64,000 nucleotides of DNA, from NCBI GenBank assembly GCA_049323755.1, contig JBMOPE010000025.1, forward strand, positions 1-64,000, written 5' to 3'. Position 1 is the first letter of the stretch. The number at the start of each line of letters is the position of its first letter. This document shows, piece by piece, positions 1 through 10,300 of this stretch. The position numbers were made by a program, and so were the translations under genes. The stretch comes from BRHc4a sp049323755 (GTDB lineage: Bacteria > Bacillota > Desulfotomaculia > Desulfotomaculales > Desulfocucumaceae). A model generated the notes under the pieces. The model was not told the origin of the DNA and ran no database searches. It saw only the letters and a program-made list of their open reading frames with translations.

Positions 1-57
1 GATGCTTTCTGGAAAAAGGGTGATTTGCTGGCGGTCTTCGCCTTTAATATAGCCCAT
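1..57 (-). CDS. IS1182-family transposase, N-terminal 19 residues (runs off left edge)
   Basis: The minus strand opens with ATG at 57 and reads MGYIKGEDRQQITLFPESI to the edge of the window. This opening (MGYIKGEDR..TLFPES) is the characteristic start of IS1182-family DDE transposases. A GAGGTG ribosome binding site lies six bases upstream and a TATAAT box about 25 bases further up. Only the first residues are visible, so whether the gene is intact cannot be judged. Confidence 0.75.
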   Translation of the reverse strand, partial: MGYIKGEDRQQITLFPESI

Positions 58-145
58 TTCGAACACCTCGCAATCACCTATATTATACCATATATGCCTA
101 TCTTTCGCGGCGTTTTCACACAGTCTGCCGTCCCCTTGTCTAATT
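1..145 (-). mobile_element. Terminal part of an IS1182-like insertion sequence
   Basis: The transposase start at 57 is preceded on the minus strand by about 85 bases of non-coding DNA containing GGGGACGGCAGACTGTG (around 115-135), which resembles the end sequence of IS1182-type elements from memory. The exact terminal base and target duplication cannot be set because the other end lies outside the window; the boundary near 140-150 is an estimate. Confidence 0.45.
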
Positions 146-416
146 GTACTAAAGGGAGTAAGGAGGATATTAATAATTCGATAAGCATACCGTACGATAA
201 CTTCTACTTCTATTACCTTATAACTCCCAAAGAAATTGCCAAATATGATGAATCAAGAAAAATATTACGAGGCATATTGTATTAGGGTTATGTGGTACCG
301 AGTACATAAGGTACCTATGTGCCAGAGTTATTACCATCTGACGCACGATGTTAGACCGATGCAGCTCCCGACGTATAAAAGTCTTGTGGTATAAGTAAGT
401 TAGGTTCCCGGTACCG
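146..416. other. Unassigned 270-bp intergenic stretch
   Basis: This stretch lies between the insertion sequence and the putative immunity gene. Short open frames exist on both strands, but none has a ribosome binding site or recognisable residues. It is rich in GGTACC-type palindromes (around 290-316 and 408-415). I see no gene, terminator or RNA here. Confidence 0.3.
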
Positions 417-884
417 CTAGAACCCAACCCCCAAACACCATCTTTTTCCATTAACATATTCATGAGTTATTATTAACGTCCAATCATAGCTTTTATCAAA
501 AATATAAATATCTTCTGGTAAATAATTTAAGTTATTCAGCAATACCTTATACTCTAAACTTAATACACTATCTTTACCAAACATCCAATAATTCTCAATA
601 AAAATTCGATCTTTGGTGTGTATATCCCATAACACAAAAACTTTGTCTAATTTATCAACTTTCTCCCCTATATATTGAAAGTCTATTACAATAGGATTCT
701 TTAGGCAATCCCACAAATAACCAATGTAGCAAAGTCCATCAGAATACTCGTTTAATACTTCAATATATTTTTTGTAATGTTCTAATTCAGTGTTAACAAA
801 TTTTTTGATATACTTACTTCGTAATTCATAGGCTTTATCCCCTAACAAAACAGTTACTTGATTTCTAAACTCTTCAATACCCAC
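417..884 (-). CDS. Putative immunity protein for the RHS toxin
   Basis: A 155-aa soluble protein with a GTG start and an AGGTG ribosome binding site. No signal peptide or membrane segment is visible. It is rich in aromatic and acidic residues and ends with a YDWTLIITHEY-type strand motif that I have seen in small immunity-like proteins, but I cannot name the family. It begins 15 bases after the stop of the RHS gene, shares the low GC of that gene's 3' tip, and follows it in the same direction. That is the classic position for the cognate immunity gene of a polymorphic toxin. The role is inferred from context only; it could also be an unrelated orphan gene. Confidence 0.6.
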   Translation of the reverse strand: MGIEEFRNQVTVLLGDKAYELRSKYIKKFVNTELEHYKKYIEVLNEYSDGLCYIGYLWDCLKNPIVIDFQYIGEKVDKLDKVFVLWDIHTKDRIFIENYWMFGKDSVLSLEYKVLLNNLNYLPEDIYIFDKSYDWTLIITHEYVNGKRWCLGVGF

Positions 885-899
885 CTTATCACACCTTTG

Positions 900-3800
900 C
901 TATTCTTGGATTCTTATTGTTCCCTTTTTTCCATTCGGTGTTGTGTAATTAATGTGAGGATAACTATGCGGATTTGGAGCCATATGTGGTCCTTCAATTC
1001 TATCTATTATCCCCCCTGCTTCAATAATCAAATCTTTGGCTTCCTGCTGTGTAGGAACGTTACCATTAATACTTTCAATTGTTCCTCCACTCTTTACACT
1101 ATTTACAGCGTTTTTCCAAACTTTGTCTCCTCTCCACCCTTTTCCACCAATACCCCTTAAAGGTTTAGTTAACCCCTTAACCCCTTTAATTGCTTCTTTT
1201 CCAGTACTTTTTACAGCACCACCGGGAGTAAAAGGACAATCTAACCAGGCATTAGCCCATGATTTTGCTTCATTACTTATAGAATTGAAAATAGAAAAAA
1301 CACTAATTGACACTGGGTCATAGATATTTCCTTGAGGATTTGGATCTTCATATTCATATGTAAAGTTGCTTGCAATAAGCGGAAAAACTAAAGTGCTTGC
1401 TAACGACACACTACCAGGAATTCGCTCTCCACCTGATCCTCCCGACCCTCCAAAATAGTATCCCATTGATTCCATATAATTGTGTATATTACCAATTGCC
1501 ATAGAGATAGCTAATCCGATCCCTGGAGGCAAACCAACTCCAATACCAATAATACCTGAATTCCCAGATGAACTGCTTCCTTGATTATTAGTACCAAGTA
1601 AAGCCCAACCGTTATAATTCGAACCATTCCTTTTAGCTGCATCATTGTTCTTCGCATCATAAGCCGCCTGTTGTTGTGCAAGTACAGCCCACCCATTGTA
1701 ATTCGGGTCATGCCCACTCGGATCCACCAAATTAACCGGATCATACCCACAATAAGCATAAACATGCTGCCCCCACCCGGGACTCTTAGCATAACTATCC
1801 TCAGAAATAAACCGCTGTATCTCCGGATCATAATACCTGGCCCTGAGATAATAGAACCCCGTCTCCTGATCCAAATACTCCCCTGCATACCGGAACGGAT
1901 TGTCGAGTTTTTCGATCTCCGCCCTCCACAAGCTCATAGTGGGCTTGCCGAAGTTTAGCGGGAGCTGGTCCTCCAGCTCCTTGCCGAAGGGGTCGTAGCG
2001 ATAGTCCTTTACTATCTCCCCACCCTCGTCAGTCAATTGAACAACGTCACCGTGGCCGTTGAAGAGGTAGTAGTATACATCCTCGGCGGTGTGGCGAGAG
2101 ACCAGGTTTAAGCCGAAGAAGTTTCTAGCCTTTGGCAGTCCTTCTCCATCCGTCTCCAGTATAATATTGCCACCGTCGTATGTAAAGCCGGTGTAGTCGC
2201 CGTCTATGTCCTTGCCTGTGCGCAGGCCGTCCCCGCTGTAGCTGTACTGGACAAGCTTTCCGTCAGGCGTTTCTGTTTCCCTGAGCTGGTTTAAGTCATC
2301 GAAGCGGAAGCTGGTTTCTTCGGAGTAGACGAGCCTGTCCTCCCGGTAGAAAAGCCTGCTCTTTTCCACCTGGTTGCCGTTGTTGTCATAGCCAAATATG
2401 TTTTTGGTAACCTCGTCGCCCTGTCTTTCCTCCTGGAGCAGCAATCTGCTGTTGCGGTCGTAGGTATAGGAGGTGTCCTTTATGTGGCTTTCCCCTATTT
2501 CCACTAATCCTGTGAGGTTACCTAAATTGTCATAGATATAGCTCTGGGTAAGGTTGTTGGGCAGAACTGCTGCCTTTAGCCGGGACATGGAGTCATAGTA
2601 GTAGCGGGTGACCCCGTCCTGGTCCACCTTTTTGGTCTGGTTGCCCCTGCGGTCGTACTCGTACTGGAAGCTGGAGAGTATCTCGCTGTCTCTCTGGTTT
2701 ACCATGTTTACCAATAGCCCGCCGGGGTTGTAGCGGTAGCTGGTTTTTATGCCGGTGACGCCGTTTATGGAGGCAACGGGGCGGTTTGTTTTGTCGTACT
2801 CATAATGTACGGACCTGCCCTGCTCCCGCACCTGGGTGAGGAGCCCCAGCTCGTTGTAGGTGTAGCCTATGTCCATGAGGACATCCCTGTTTTGCTGCAA
2901 GGTCATGGACACCCTGCGGTCCAGTATGTCATAGGCGTAGTTTAAGTTGATGCCGTTGTCCTGGCGTATTCCTGTAAGGCGGCTCAGGCTGTCATACTCA
3001 TAGGTGGTGGCTCCCCGGGTGTCTGTCATGCGGGTGCGGTTGCCCAGAAGGTCGTAGCTGTACTCCACTGTTTCCAGCCGGCCGTTAAAGGCTATCTGCT
3101 TTTTCACCAGCCTGTCCAGCCCGTCATAGGCGTACTTCACTCTTTTTCCATTGCGGTCAAAGGAGGTGATAAGGTTTCCGTTATTGTCATACCTGTATAG
3201 CTCGCTTTTTCCCGAGGGGTCGGTAAAGGAGACTATCCTTCCCAGGGAGTCGTACTGGTATTTTGTAATGGCCCTGGCTGTGTCCGAAAGGGAGCTAAGG
3301 CCTTTGTGCACCCCGGTCCTGTTGCCCACGGAGTCGTAGGAGTACCTGACAAAGTTGGACTCCCCGGAGCCCAGCTCCTTTTCCACCACGCTGACCAGGT
3401 TTCTCTGGTTGTATTGGAACCGGGTTACGCCGCCCTCGGGGTCAATTGTTTTGACGGTGTTCCCGGCATTGTCGTAATAGTATTTGGATATGCTTTCCCT
3501 GCCTATTTCAAAGGGGGCTATCCTTTTGGTTACCCGGCCCAGGGAGTCGTACCGGGCCCTGGTGATATTGCCAAGCTCGTCTATTGCGGCCACCTGGTTT
3601 CCCATGTAGTCGTACTCATATTTCCTGCTGTTGCCCAGGGGGTTGGTTTTCTGGATTAATCTTCCCAGCCCGTCGTAGCTGTAGCTGGTTTGGTTTCCTT
3701 TTAAGTCTGTCTTTTGGGTGCAGCTGCCCAGGTAGTCATAGGTAAAGCGAGCGAAATATTCATCGCCGTCCTGGACGCGGCCCTGCTTTACCAGCCTGTC

Positions 3801-6341
3801 GTGAAGGTCGAAGTAGTAGTTGGTGATAAGGTCATTTTTGCCGGGGCCTGTCTTTTTAATGGCGGTGATTTTTTGAAGTGTGCCGGATTGATCTTTTACC
3901 GCCTCGTTGTATTCCACCGCTGTTTCGGCAAGGCTCTGGCCCGAGCTGTCCCGGTGCCCCACACTGATAAGGCGTCCGGCCTGGTCGTAGGTGTATTCCT
4001 TGTAGCTGCCGTTGGGGTTGGTCTCCTGCAGCACGTTGTACTGGTCGTCGTATTTAAGGCTGACCAGGGTAATGCCCTGCTGCTCTTCCTGTACCGTTGA
4101 AAGCCTGCCCAGTCCGTCGAAGAAGTAGCCAGCCCTGTTTTGGTTTTCGTCGGTGACATGGGCGATGTTCTTGGTGTCGTCGTACTCATAGGTCTTTACG
4201 GTGCCGTCGGGGTTGGCGCTTTCCAGCAGCCTGTCCAGGAGATCGTATTTAAACAGAGTGACATTGCCGTTACCATCTGCCTGGCTTGTGATGTTGCCGG
4301 TGGCAAAGTCATAGCCGGTGCGGCTGGTGACGGTGGTCTCGCCCCCGTCGGCGTCCTTAACCTGTGCGCTTTTGGCGGTGAGGTAGGCATGGCCGTACTC
4401 CGGGCTGTACTCAAGGTTTATGGTTACATCTTCATCCCCGGTTTTCTTTGCCGTGGTGGAGATTAAATTTCCAAATTCATCATACCGGTAGCTCTCCCGT
4501 CCCATAAGAGTGTCGTTGGCAAAGGACTCCATCAAGGCCGCTTCCCTGCCGTCGGGGGTAAGGGAGTACTTTACCTCCACGGTGGTGTCCTTATCCTTTT
4601 TGTACCTCTTGCTGACCAGGAGGTTGTACCTGGAGTCGTATTTGTAATGTATCTTTCTCTCTGATGAGGTAAACTCGCTCTGTTTTGTGGGGTGGTTTTC
4701 GGATATGAGGTTGCCCCTGGAGTCATAGTCATAGAAGCTGACCCTCTCCAGGTAGTCTTTGGAGCTGTTAAAGAGCCTTTCTCTAACCTGGACAGGCAGC
4801 TTGTACCTGCCGTGGTAGGAGGTGTAGGCCTCGGACATTACCCTGTCCCCGGCCACCTGCCTGAATATGGGCAGGTGCCGCCCGTCGAAGACGTAGCGGG
4901 TGGTGAGGCCCTTGCTGTTTCTTACGCTGGTGTTATACCGGTAATTGTCCGGCAGCTGGGAGGAGTCCTTATATGCCGGGTAGCCGTCGGGCTCGTTGGA
5001 ATAGCGGTAGTCCAGAAGGTTTGATATTTTTTCCCCGTCCCGGTCATGGCGATTACTTACCTTGAAGTATTCCATGCTGCCGCTGGTACCCAGGTTTTTC
5101 TGGCCCCGGGTGTAGCTGTATTGGGTTTTGGCCCCGGTGGGGTAGCGTATTTCCACCAGGTTGGCATAGGTGTTAACCGCAGGGGCTTTGCCCACGGAGT
5201 CAAAGTTGGCGGTGTCAAAGGTGTACTGGTAGCGGGTTTCCCTTCCCGCGGGATCAGTGAAGCCAGCCAGGTAGTACTTGTTGGTCTGGCCGGGGATGAG
5301 CCGCTTCATCAGGGTTACTCTCTTTTTGCCCGAGCTTATGATGGTGGCGGTGTCGTTGTAGCCTATATTTACCACCCGCCCCACGGTGTCCTCTATTTTG
5401 GTCAATACCTTAAAGCCGGACACCTCCTGGTAGTAATAGCGGATGGTGTTGTGATATTTGTCCCTCTGCCCTATTAAAAAGCCGTCCGGGGAGAAGAAGA
5501 ATTCGTCCCCGTTTTTGAAGTGCAGGCGGTAGGCCGAGGTTTCTGTTCCGCAGCCGAAACTGGTGTTCTTGTCAAAGAGAAGGTCCTTTAGCTCGTACTT
5601 TTCAAGGCCGCTGCCGCTGTTAAAGTCGGCCTTGTAGGTGGTGCCGTCGTGGAGGTGGACAAATACGCTGTCCCCGTCCACATCCAAAAAGGGCATGTCA
5701 AAGGCCCAGCCTGTACCCAGCAGGTAGCGGGCGTTTATGGCCTTGCTCTGCTCCTGGGTGGCGTTGGCTATGCTGCCGGAGGTAAAAAGAGAGCCTCCGG
5801 ACTGGTAGGTGAGGTAGCCGTTGAATACCCACTTTTCCTCACCATTTTGCCACTCACCCAGGATGGTTTGATGATCGGTGGTGTAAACAAGGCCCATTTG
5901 CTTTAGCCAGTACCCGTCCTTGTCGAACACGTCATAGTGGGCCACCACTGTGGAGCCGTAGGTATTGGTTATGGCCCCGCTGCGGGTGGCCTCATCAAAG
6001 AGCTTGGCGTCCCGGCTGCGGTACTTGGCTTTCAGCACCAGGTCCATGCCGTTCCGGCCAGGGAGGTCCAGTAGGGTCTGGCGGAGGCTCAGTTCCCCGG
6101 TCTCGGTGCTTATGTCCTCGTTTATGCCGCTTTTTTCCTTGCTGAAGGGGGCGTTTAAATTAACGTCATAGACTGCCTTTTGCTTTTCCTCTTTAAGGAC
6201 GTTCATTAAATTGGATACTGTGGTGCTGTCGGGTATTTCGGTCTGAACGGGTTCAGCCAGGGCCATCAGCACATTCATGGCCAGAAGAAGCGCCGCCAGC
6301 GCCAGAAGCGGGAGGGCGCGGGCTGATTTTTTGTATAGCAT
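900..6341 (-). CDS. Secreted RHS/YD-repeat polymorphic toxin
   Basis: About 1813 residues. The ATG at 6341 sits eight bases after AGGAGG; a GTG three bases earlier is possible. An N-terminal signal peptide (about residues 1-30, hydrophobic core ALPLLALAALLLAMNVLMAL) is followed by dozens of YD repeats (YDxxGnl, roughly residues 300-1440). The RHS-associated core follows at about 1480-1543, with RYAGEYLDQETGFYYLRAR and NLVDPSG. Such repeats form a cocoon around a C-terminal toxin. After the core the DNA turns AT-rich, with a duplicated NYNGWA motif and a glycine-serine linker. The last ~90 residues end in GPHMAPNPHSYPHINY, which resembles the toxin-24 (Ntox24) family from memory. It is the third gene of an operon with two other exported proteins and is followed by a probable immunity gene. 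The toxin family is moderately sure, the RHS identity very sure. Confidence 0.93.
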   Translation of the reverse strand: MLYKKSARALPLLALAALLLAMNVLMALAEPVQTEIPDSTTVSNLMNVLKEEKQKAVYDVNLNAPFSKEKSGINEDISTETGELSLRQTLLDLPGRNGMDLVLKAKYRSRDAKLFDEATRSGAITNTYGSTVVAHYDVFDKDGYWLKQMGLVYTTDHQTILGEWQNGEEKWVFNGYLTYQSGGSLFTSGSIANATQEQSKAINARYLLGTGWAFDMPFLDVDGDSVFVHLHDGTTYKADFNSGSGLEKYELKDLLFDKNTSFGCGTETSAYRLHFKNGDEFFFSPDGFLIGQRDKYHNTIRYYYQEVSGFKVLTKIEDTVGRVVNIGYNDTATIISSGKKRVTLMKRLIPGQTNKYYLAGFTDPAGRETRYQYTFDTANFDSVGKAPAVNTYANLVEIRYPTGAKTQYSYTRGQKNLGTSGSMEYFKVSNRHDRDGEKISNLLDYRYSNEPDGYPAYKDSSQLPDNYRYNTSVRNSKGLTTRYVFDGRHLPIFRQVAGDRVMSEAYTSYHGRYKLPVQVRERLFNSSKDYLERVSFYDYDSRGNLISENHPTKQSEFTSSERKIHYKYDSRYNLLVSKRYKKDKDTTVEVKYSLTPDGREAALMESFANDTLMGRESYRYDEFGNLISTTAKKTGDEDVTINLEYSPEYGHAYLTAKSAQVKDADGGETTVTSRTGYDFATGNITSQADGNGNVTLFKYDLLDRLLESANPDGTVKTYEYDDTKNIAHVTDENQNRAGYFFDGLGRLSTVQEEQQGITLVSLKYDDQYNVLQETNPNGSYKEYTYDQAGRLISVGHRDSSGQSLAETAVEYNEAVKDQSGTLQKITAIKKTGPGKNDLITNYYFDLHDRLVKQGRVQDGDEYFARFTYDYLGSCTQKTDLKGNQTSYSYDGLGRLIQKTNPLGNSRKYEYDYMGNQVAAIDELGNITRARYDSLGRVTKRIAPFEIGRESISKYYYDNAGNTVKTIDPEGGVTRFQYNQRNLVSVVEKELGSGESNFVRYSYDSVGNRTGVHKGLSSLSDTARAITKYQYDSLGRIVSFTDPSGKSELYRYDNNGNLITSFDRNGKRVKYAYDGLDRLVKKQIAFNGRLETVEYSYDLLGNRTRMTDTRGATTYEYDSLSRLTGIRQDNGINLNYAYDILDRRVSMTLQQNRDVLMDIGYTYNELGLLTQVREQGRSVHYEYDKTNRPVASINGVTGIKTSYRYNPGGLLVNMVNQRDSEILSSFQYEYDRRGNQTKKVDQDGVTRYYYDSMSRLKAAVLPNNLTQSYIYDNLGNLTGLVEIGESHIKDTSYTYDRNSRLLLQEERQGDEVTKNIFGYDNNGNQVEKSRLFYREDRLVYSEETSFRFDDLNQLRETETPDGKLVQYSYSGDGLRTGKDIDGDYTGFTYDGGNIILETDGEGLPKARNFFGLNLVSRHTAEDVYYYLFNGHGDVVQLTDEGGEIVKDYRYDPFGKELEDQLPLNFGKPTMSLWRAEIEKLDNPFRYAGEYLDQETGFYYLRARYYDPEIQRFISEDSYAKSPGWGQHVYAYCGYDPVNLVDPSGHDPNYNGWAVLAQQQAAYDAKNNDAAKRNGSNYNGWALLGTNNQGSSSSGNSGIIGIGVGLPPGIGLAISMAIGNIHNYMESMGYYFGGSGGSGGERIPGSVSLASTLVFPLIASNFTYEYEDPNPQGNIYDPVSISVFSIFNSISNEAKSWANAWLDCPFTPGGAVKSTGKEAIKGVKGLTKPLRGIGGKGWRGDKVWKNAVNSVKSGGTIESINGNVPTQQEAKDLIIEAGGIIDRIEGPHMAPNPHSYPHINYTTPNGKKGTIRIQE

Positions 6342-6353
6342 CACGCTTTCCTC

Positions 6354-7274
6354 CTACTTCTTGGGGTAGGCCGCCAGTATTTCTTCCCAGCTCTGGCCCG
6401 ACCTTTTCTTATTCAGTATTTCCTCTACGCCCACCCCGTTGGCACGGGAAAGCCTGTAGGCGTTTTTAACCTCCCAGGGGTTAAGCCCCTGGGAGAGGTA
6501 AACTTCCATCTGTTTATCTGTAAGCCCCAGATCGGCCTTAACCTTTTCCCTGGCCTCCTGCCGGCTTTCCCCGGCCCTTTGGCTGCCAGCCGAAAGGAGG
6601 GCAGAGGGGCTGTCCACCTCACCAATTTGGGGGACTGAAAGCTTCATATTGCGCCGGGACTCTTTTTTTGCGCCCACCGAGGCAACCACATCGTCCCAGG
6701 TGTTTTCAGTGGTTTTTAATTTAAGCATGTTCTGCAGGGTAAGGTCCCTGGCCCTGGCAATGCTGTCTGCCCTCACTATGTCTTCGGGAAGGAGGCCCTG
6801 GGCCAGGAGCCCCCGGATCTCGTCTTCCTGCAGAACCCGGTAGTTTTTGTACTCCGGGGTGATGCCGCACCGGGCCAGTATGATGTCCCAGTCCTCGCCC
6901 TTTGCCCTCTTGTCCAGGACCTCGGTGATCCTGTTAACGGGAAGGCTGTTGCCCATAAAGTAGTCAAAGGCCACGTAGAGGTCTTTCGCCTCGTAATTGG
7001 GGATTAGCTGGTAGAATTTCTTTTCCGCCGGTGTCCCCTCCACCAGGGAGAGAATTCCCTCGTATACCACTATGTTTTTGGTAAGCAGGTCCCAGTCGCC
7101 CGCCGCTTTGTAGAGGCGCAGGATGGTGCCGGTGTCCAGCCGGGTTATTTGGGTTAGCTGCTTTGCTTTTTGCACCTCGGCACGGTAATTTTTTGCGTAT
7201 ACAAGGCCTGTTCCGGCCAGGGCTATGATTAATACAGCCACCGCCAGAATGAGCCTGGTTTTGTACTTTTTCAT
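6354..7274 (-). CDS. Exported protein with Trp-containing helical repeats
   Basis: A 306-aa protein with a GGAGG ribosome binding site and an N-terminal signal or anchor segment (about residues 7-27, LILAVAVLIIALAGTGLVYA). Three times it repeats a pattern of an LxxK/R-like segment followed by W-x-x-hydrophobic-hydrophobic: DKRAKGEDWDIIL (about 125-140), LKTTENTWDDVVA (about 195-208) and KKRSGQSWEEILA (about 288-300). Each repeat is preceded by an L-x-x-E/K-D/Q-[I/M] helix. Similar modules occur in exported Firmicute proteins of unknown function. It lies between the giant secreted protein and the RHS toxin with gaps of only 10-40 bases, so it is probably co-transcribed and may help their assembly at the cell surface. 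No enzymatic motif is visible. Confidence 0.75.
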   Translation of the reverse strand: MKKYKTRLILAVAVLIIALAGTGLVYAKNYRAEVQKAKQLTQITRLDTGTILRLYKAAGDWDLLTKNIVVYEGILSLVEGTPAEKKFYQLIPNYEAKDLYVAFDYFMGNSLPVNRITEVLDKRAKGEDWDIILARCGITPEYKNYRVLQEDEIRGLLAQGLLPEDIVRADSIARARDLTLQNMLKLKTTENTWDDVVASVGAKKESRRNMKLSVPQIGEVDSPSALLSAGSQRAGESRQEAREKVKADLGLTDKQMEVYLSQGLNPWEVKNAYRLSRANGVGVEEILNKKRSGQSWEEILAAYPKK

Positions 7275-7310
7275 GAAAGGTTACCTCCATCCGGCCTCTA
7301 AGAAAGGGCG

Positions 7311-10300
7311 CTACTGCATTTCTTCCACGCTTACAAACTGGACCAGGTAGTAGTTTATGTAGTCATTTACCTGGGTGACCCCCGGGGTGGGGCTCCCTGT
7401 AACGACCTTTCTGAAGATGGGCCCCTTGTTGTACTGGCGCTTGGAAAGCCAGCTCATAAAGTCCTCCACCTCGGCCTTGGTAAGGTTTGGGTAGGACTTC
7501 ACGGTGCCGTCGGTAAAGGTTATCTTTAATACCAGGTTGGCGCTTACAAACTCCGTGGCGGTGTAGTCTATGCTTACCTGGCTGGTATAGCCCTCGGTGG
7601 TTTCGTCCTGAACCTTCTGCACGTACACTACCGAAAAGGTGTCCGCCGGAAGGAGCGAGCTTAAGAATGCTTCAGGGATGGCCCTCAGCTCCGAGGCAGT
7701 CATGCCCTGCTGGGTGATGTCTATCCACTTTTTATCAAGGTCGGGGTCAGCCAACAGCGCCGGGTCAACAGTTACCCACTGCCTGTTCTTGTAGGACTTA
7801 AAGATTGCCCCGTCGGTGGTGATGAAGTAATAGGTTTCTGCGTCCCTGGGGTACAGCTCCACGGAGTATATCCTCTTTATCTGCCGCCAGCCCGAGGCGT
7901 TGAAGTCCTGCTGCTTTTTGGCATGGAGCATGCTGGCCAGGGGGGTTTCCGCCAGGTCCCCGGCGGTGAGGCCGCCCTTCATCAATACGGTAATGCCCTT
8001 TAGTGAAGGGGTGGTGTAGGGGTCCACTGAGGCAAAGTATATGGCTACGTCAAGGCTGTATATCTCCCTGCCGTCCCTGTAAAGGTCTTCAAAGTCCCCT
8101 GATTTTAAGGCGTTTACCTGATCAATGGTCATGCCGCTCTTTAACAGGTCGTCCACGGTGGGGACGGAGCCGCTCTTAACAATTTCCCACTTGCCTGTTT
8201 TACGGGTGTACCAGTTCCCGTCATCATTAAAGGAGATGAGGTAGCGCTCGGGCCTTTGGGATACTCCCTGGCTGGCGGTGGCAAGGCTGGACCCGGCAAT
8301 GTAAGCCACCCTGCCGCCGGTGGTGTCAACGTCGAATACCGCGCCGGAGGCGTCGGCGGGCCTTATGTCGGTTACGGCGTCGGTGTCGGGGTCGTAAAGG
8401 CTGAATTCGTTGTTTACGCCCAGAACTGCCAGCCTGTTGTCGCCGGTGACCCTGACCACGCTGCTGGCGGTGAGGTCAAGCTTTCTGACCGACTTGGTGG
8501 TTAGCTGGTAGGAGAACCAGCCGTCGGCGGTTTTGTAGAAGGCAAGGCTGCCGTCACTAATTGCCCACAGTCCGTCTATGTTCTTGGCGGCGGTGGTGAG
8601 CTTGTTTGATTTCCAGCCTGCCGGGGTATTGTTAAGGCTATACAGGTCGGCGGCGCTGCTGAAGAAGCCCTGGCTTCCGGTTTTTGCCATGGCGAGGTAG
8701 CTGGCTGACTGGCTCAAAATGTTGGCTCCGGTTGAATCTCCCGGCGCGCGGCGGCAGATGGAGCCGTTGTGGTAGAAAAGGGTGCCGTCGTTTTGAATGT
8801 CGAAGGCTCCCACCGATGAGGAGACGGAAGTAACTCCGTTTGATGCCCTGTCGTACAAATGTAGAGTGTTGCCCGAGTCCTTAAAGGCTGCTTTTGAGCC
8901 GCTGTAGTTTACCTTTATGGCAGACGGTGAGGCGCTGCCTGCAAGGGTGTTGGCACCGGTAAGCAGGTCAAGGAGATAGAGTTTCCCCGCATCCTGTGGG
9001 TTTTTATATATCAGGGTGTTGCCGTCACCGGACATTCCCAGAACAGCAGGCGATATCCCGGCCAGATGGACCCTCTGGGAGGGCAGGGCGCTGACAGGCC
9101 CTGCGGCGGACACATAGGAGGAGTTTATGCTGATGCCGCTTATTTTGCCCTTGGGCAAAAGCACGGGGTCATTGTTTCCGGTAACGTTGATAAAAAGGCT
9201 TATGTCGTTAAGGTACGGGGTTATGGTTACGTCGCTGGTATTCATGGTAACTTTGTATTTCAGTTTGGCGGCGCTTAAATTGGTCTCCGGTGTAATGCCG
9301 GGAATAGACCCGCCGCTGGTTGCTATTTGCCAGGGGCTATAGTTGTTTCCGCTGTCCGTGGAAAGACAGGTTTCCACCTGGACAGAGCCCACAACCGAGC
9401 CGCCAATAACGGCGTCCTGCTTGTTCCAGCTGATGGAGGAGCCATCTGCCGATCCCGCCGAGGAAATGTCCAGATCGGGGGATTCATATATGCCTGAGGT
9501 GACGTAATTTCCGTTGTTAACTATTTTAACCTCGTCAAGGCTGGGGGTCACCGATGTATCACTGGTTTCAAGGGTTGCCTTCCACTTGATCAAATAGTTA
9601 CTGAGATTGGTGCCGTTAGGAACGATAACGGCGCCGTTATCGCTAACGGGCTTCCACTCGGCGATCCAGGTGTTTCCGCCATCGGTGGAGGTAGTGTACT
9701 CCAGGGTGACTGAAGTGTTTGGAGGTGTGGTTTTTGTGTAGCTGATGGTTAAATTGTTTGCCGTCCCTGCACTGCTGAGGTCCTGGGTGTGGGTGTAGGT
9801 GCCTAACGTCTGATAGTTACAAACGTTGTATTGTGATGCAGGAGGTGTAAAAGTGTCTATCCAGCGGGCAGTACCTTTTGAAATTCGGAGTTCATCTACA
9901 TAACCATTAAAATAATAATCGCTTAAATCTCCATGTCTGCCAATTGCTAACGGTTTTGTTGAATTAATTAAAGCAACTTCTGAAACGCTATTGGTGCTAA
10001 CCTTTACTCCGTCAACAAAAAGCAGCAATACATTGCCATTACGGACTAATGCAATGTGGTGCCAGTTAGTATCTGCAAAGGTTGTCGTAGATTCAACATA
10101 ATAATAAGTAGTTGCTCCTGAAAAAACGGCTGCTTTTATAGTATTGGAATTAGTATATTGTAGCCAAAAAGAGGACTCAGCATTAGCCCCACTACCTTGC
10201 CCAATAACCATTTCCTGTATACTACTTCTATTTCTTTTAGCCCAAAAGTCTACTGTGAAATCACCTGAACCAAAATTCCAATCTTCGCTATCTGTCAATG

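Noticed and set aside
25..285. An 86-codon plus-strand frame at the left edge
   Set aside because: Its first part is antisense to the IS1182 transposase start and IS end, and the rest has no ribosome binding site or recognisable motif.
3306..5906. Several long open frames on the plus strand opposite the RHS gene
   Set aside because: They are antisense to a clear YD-repeat protein, have repetitive composition reflecting those repeats, and lack ribosome binding sites.
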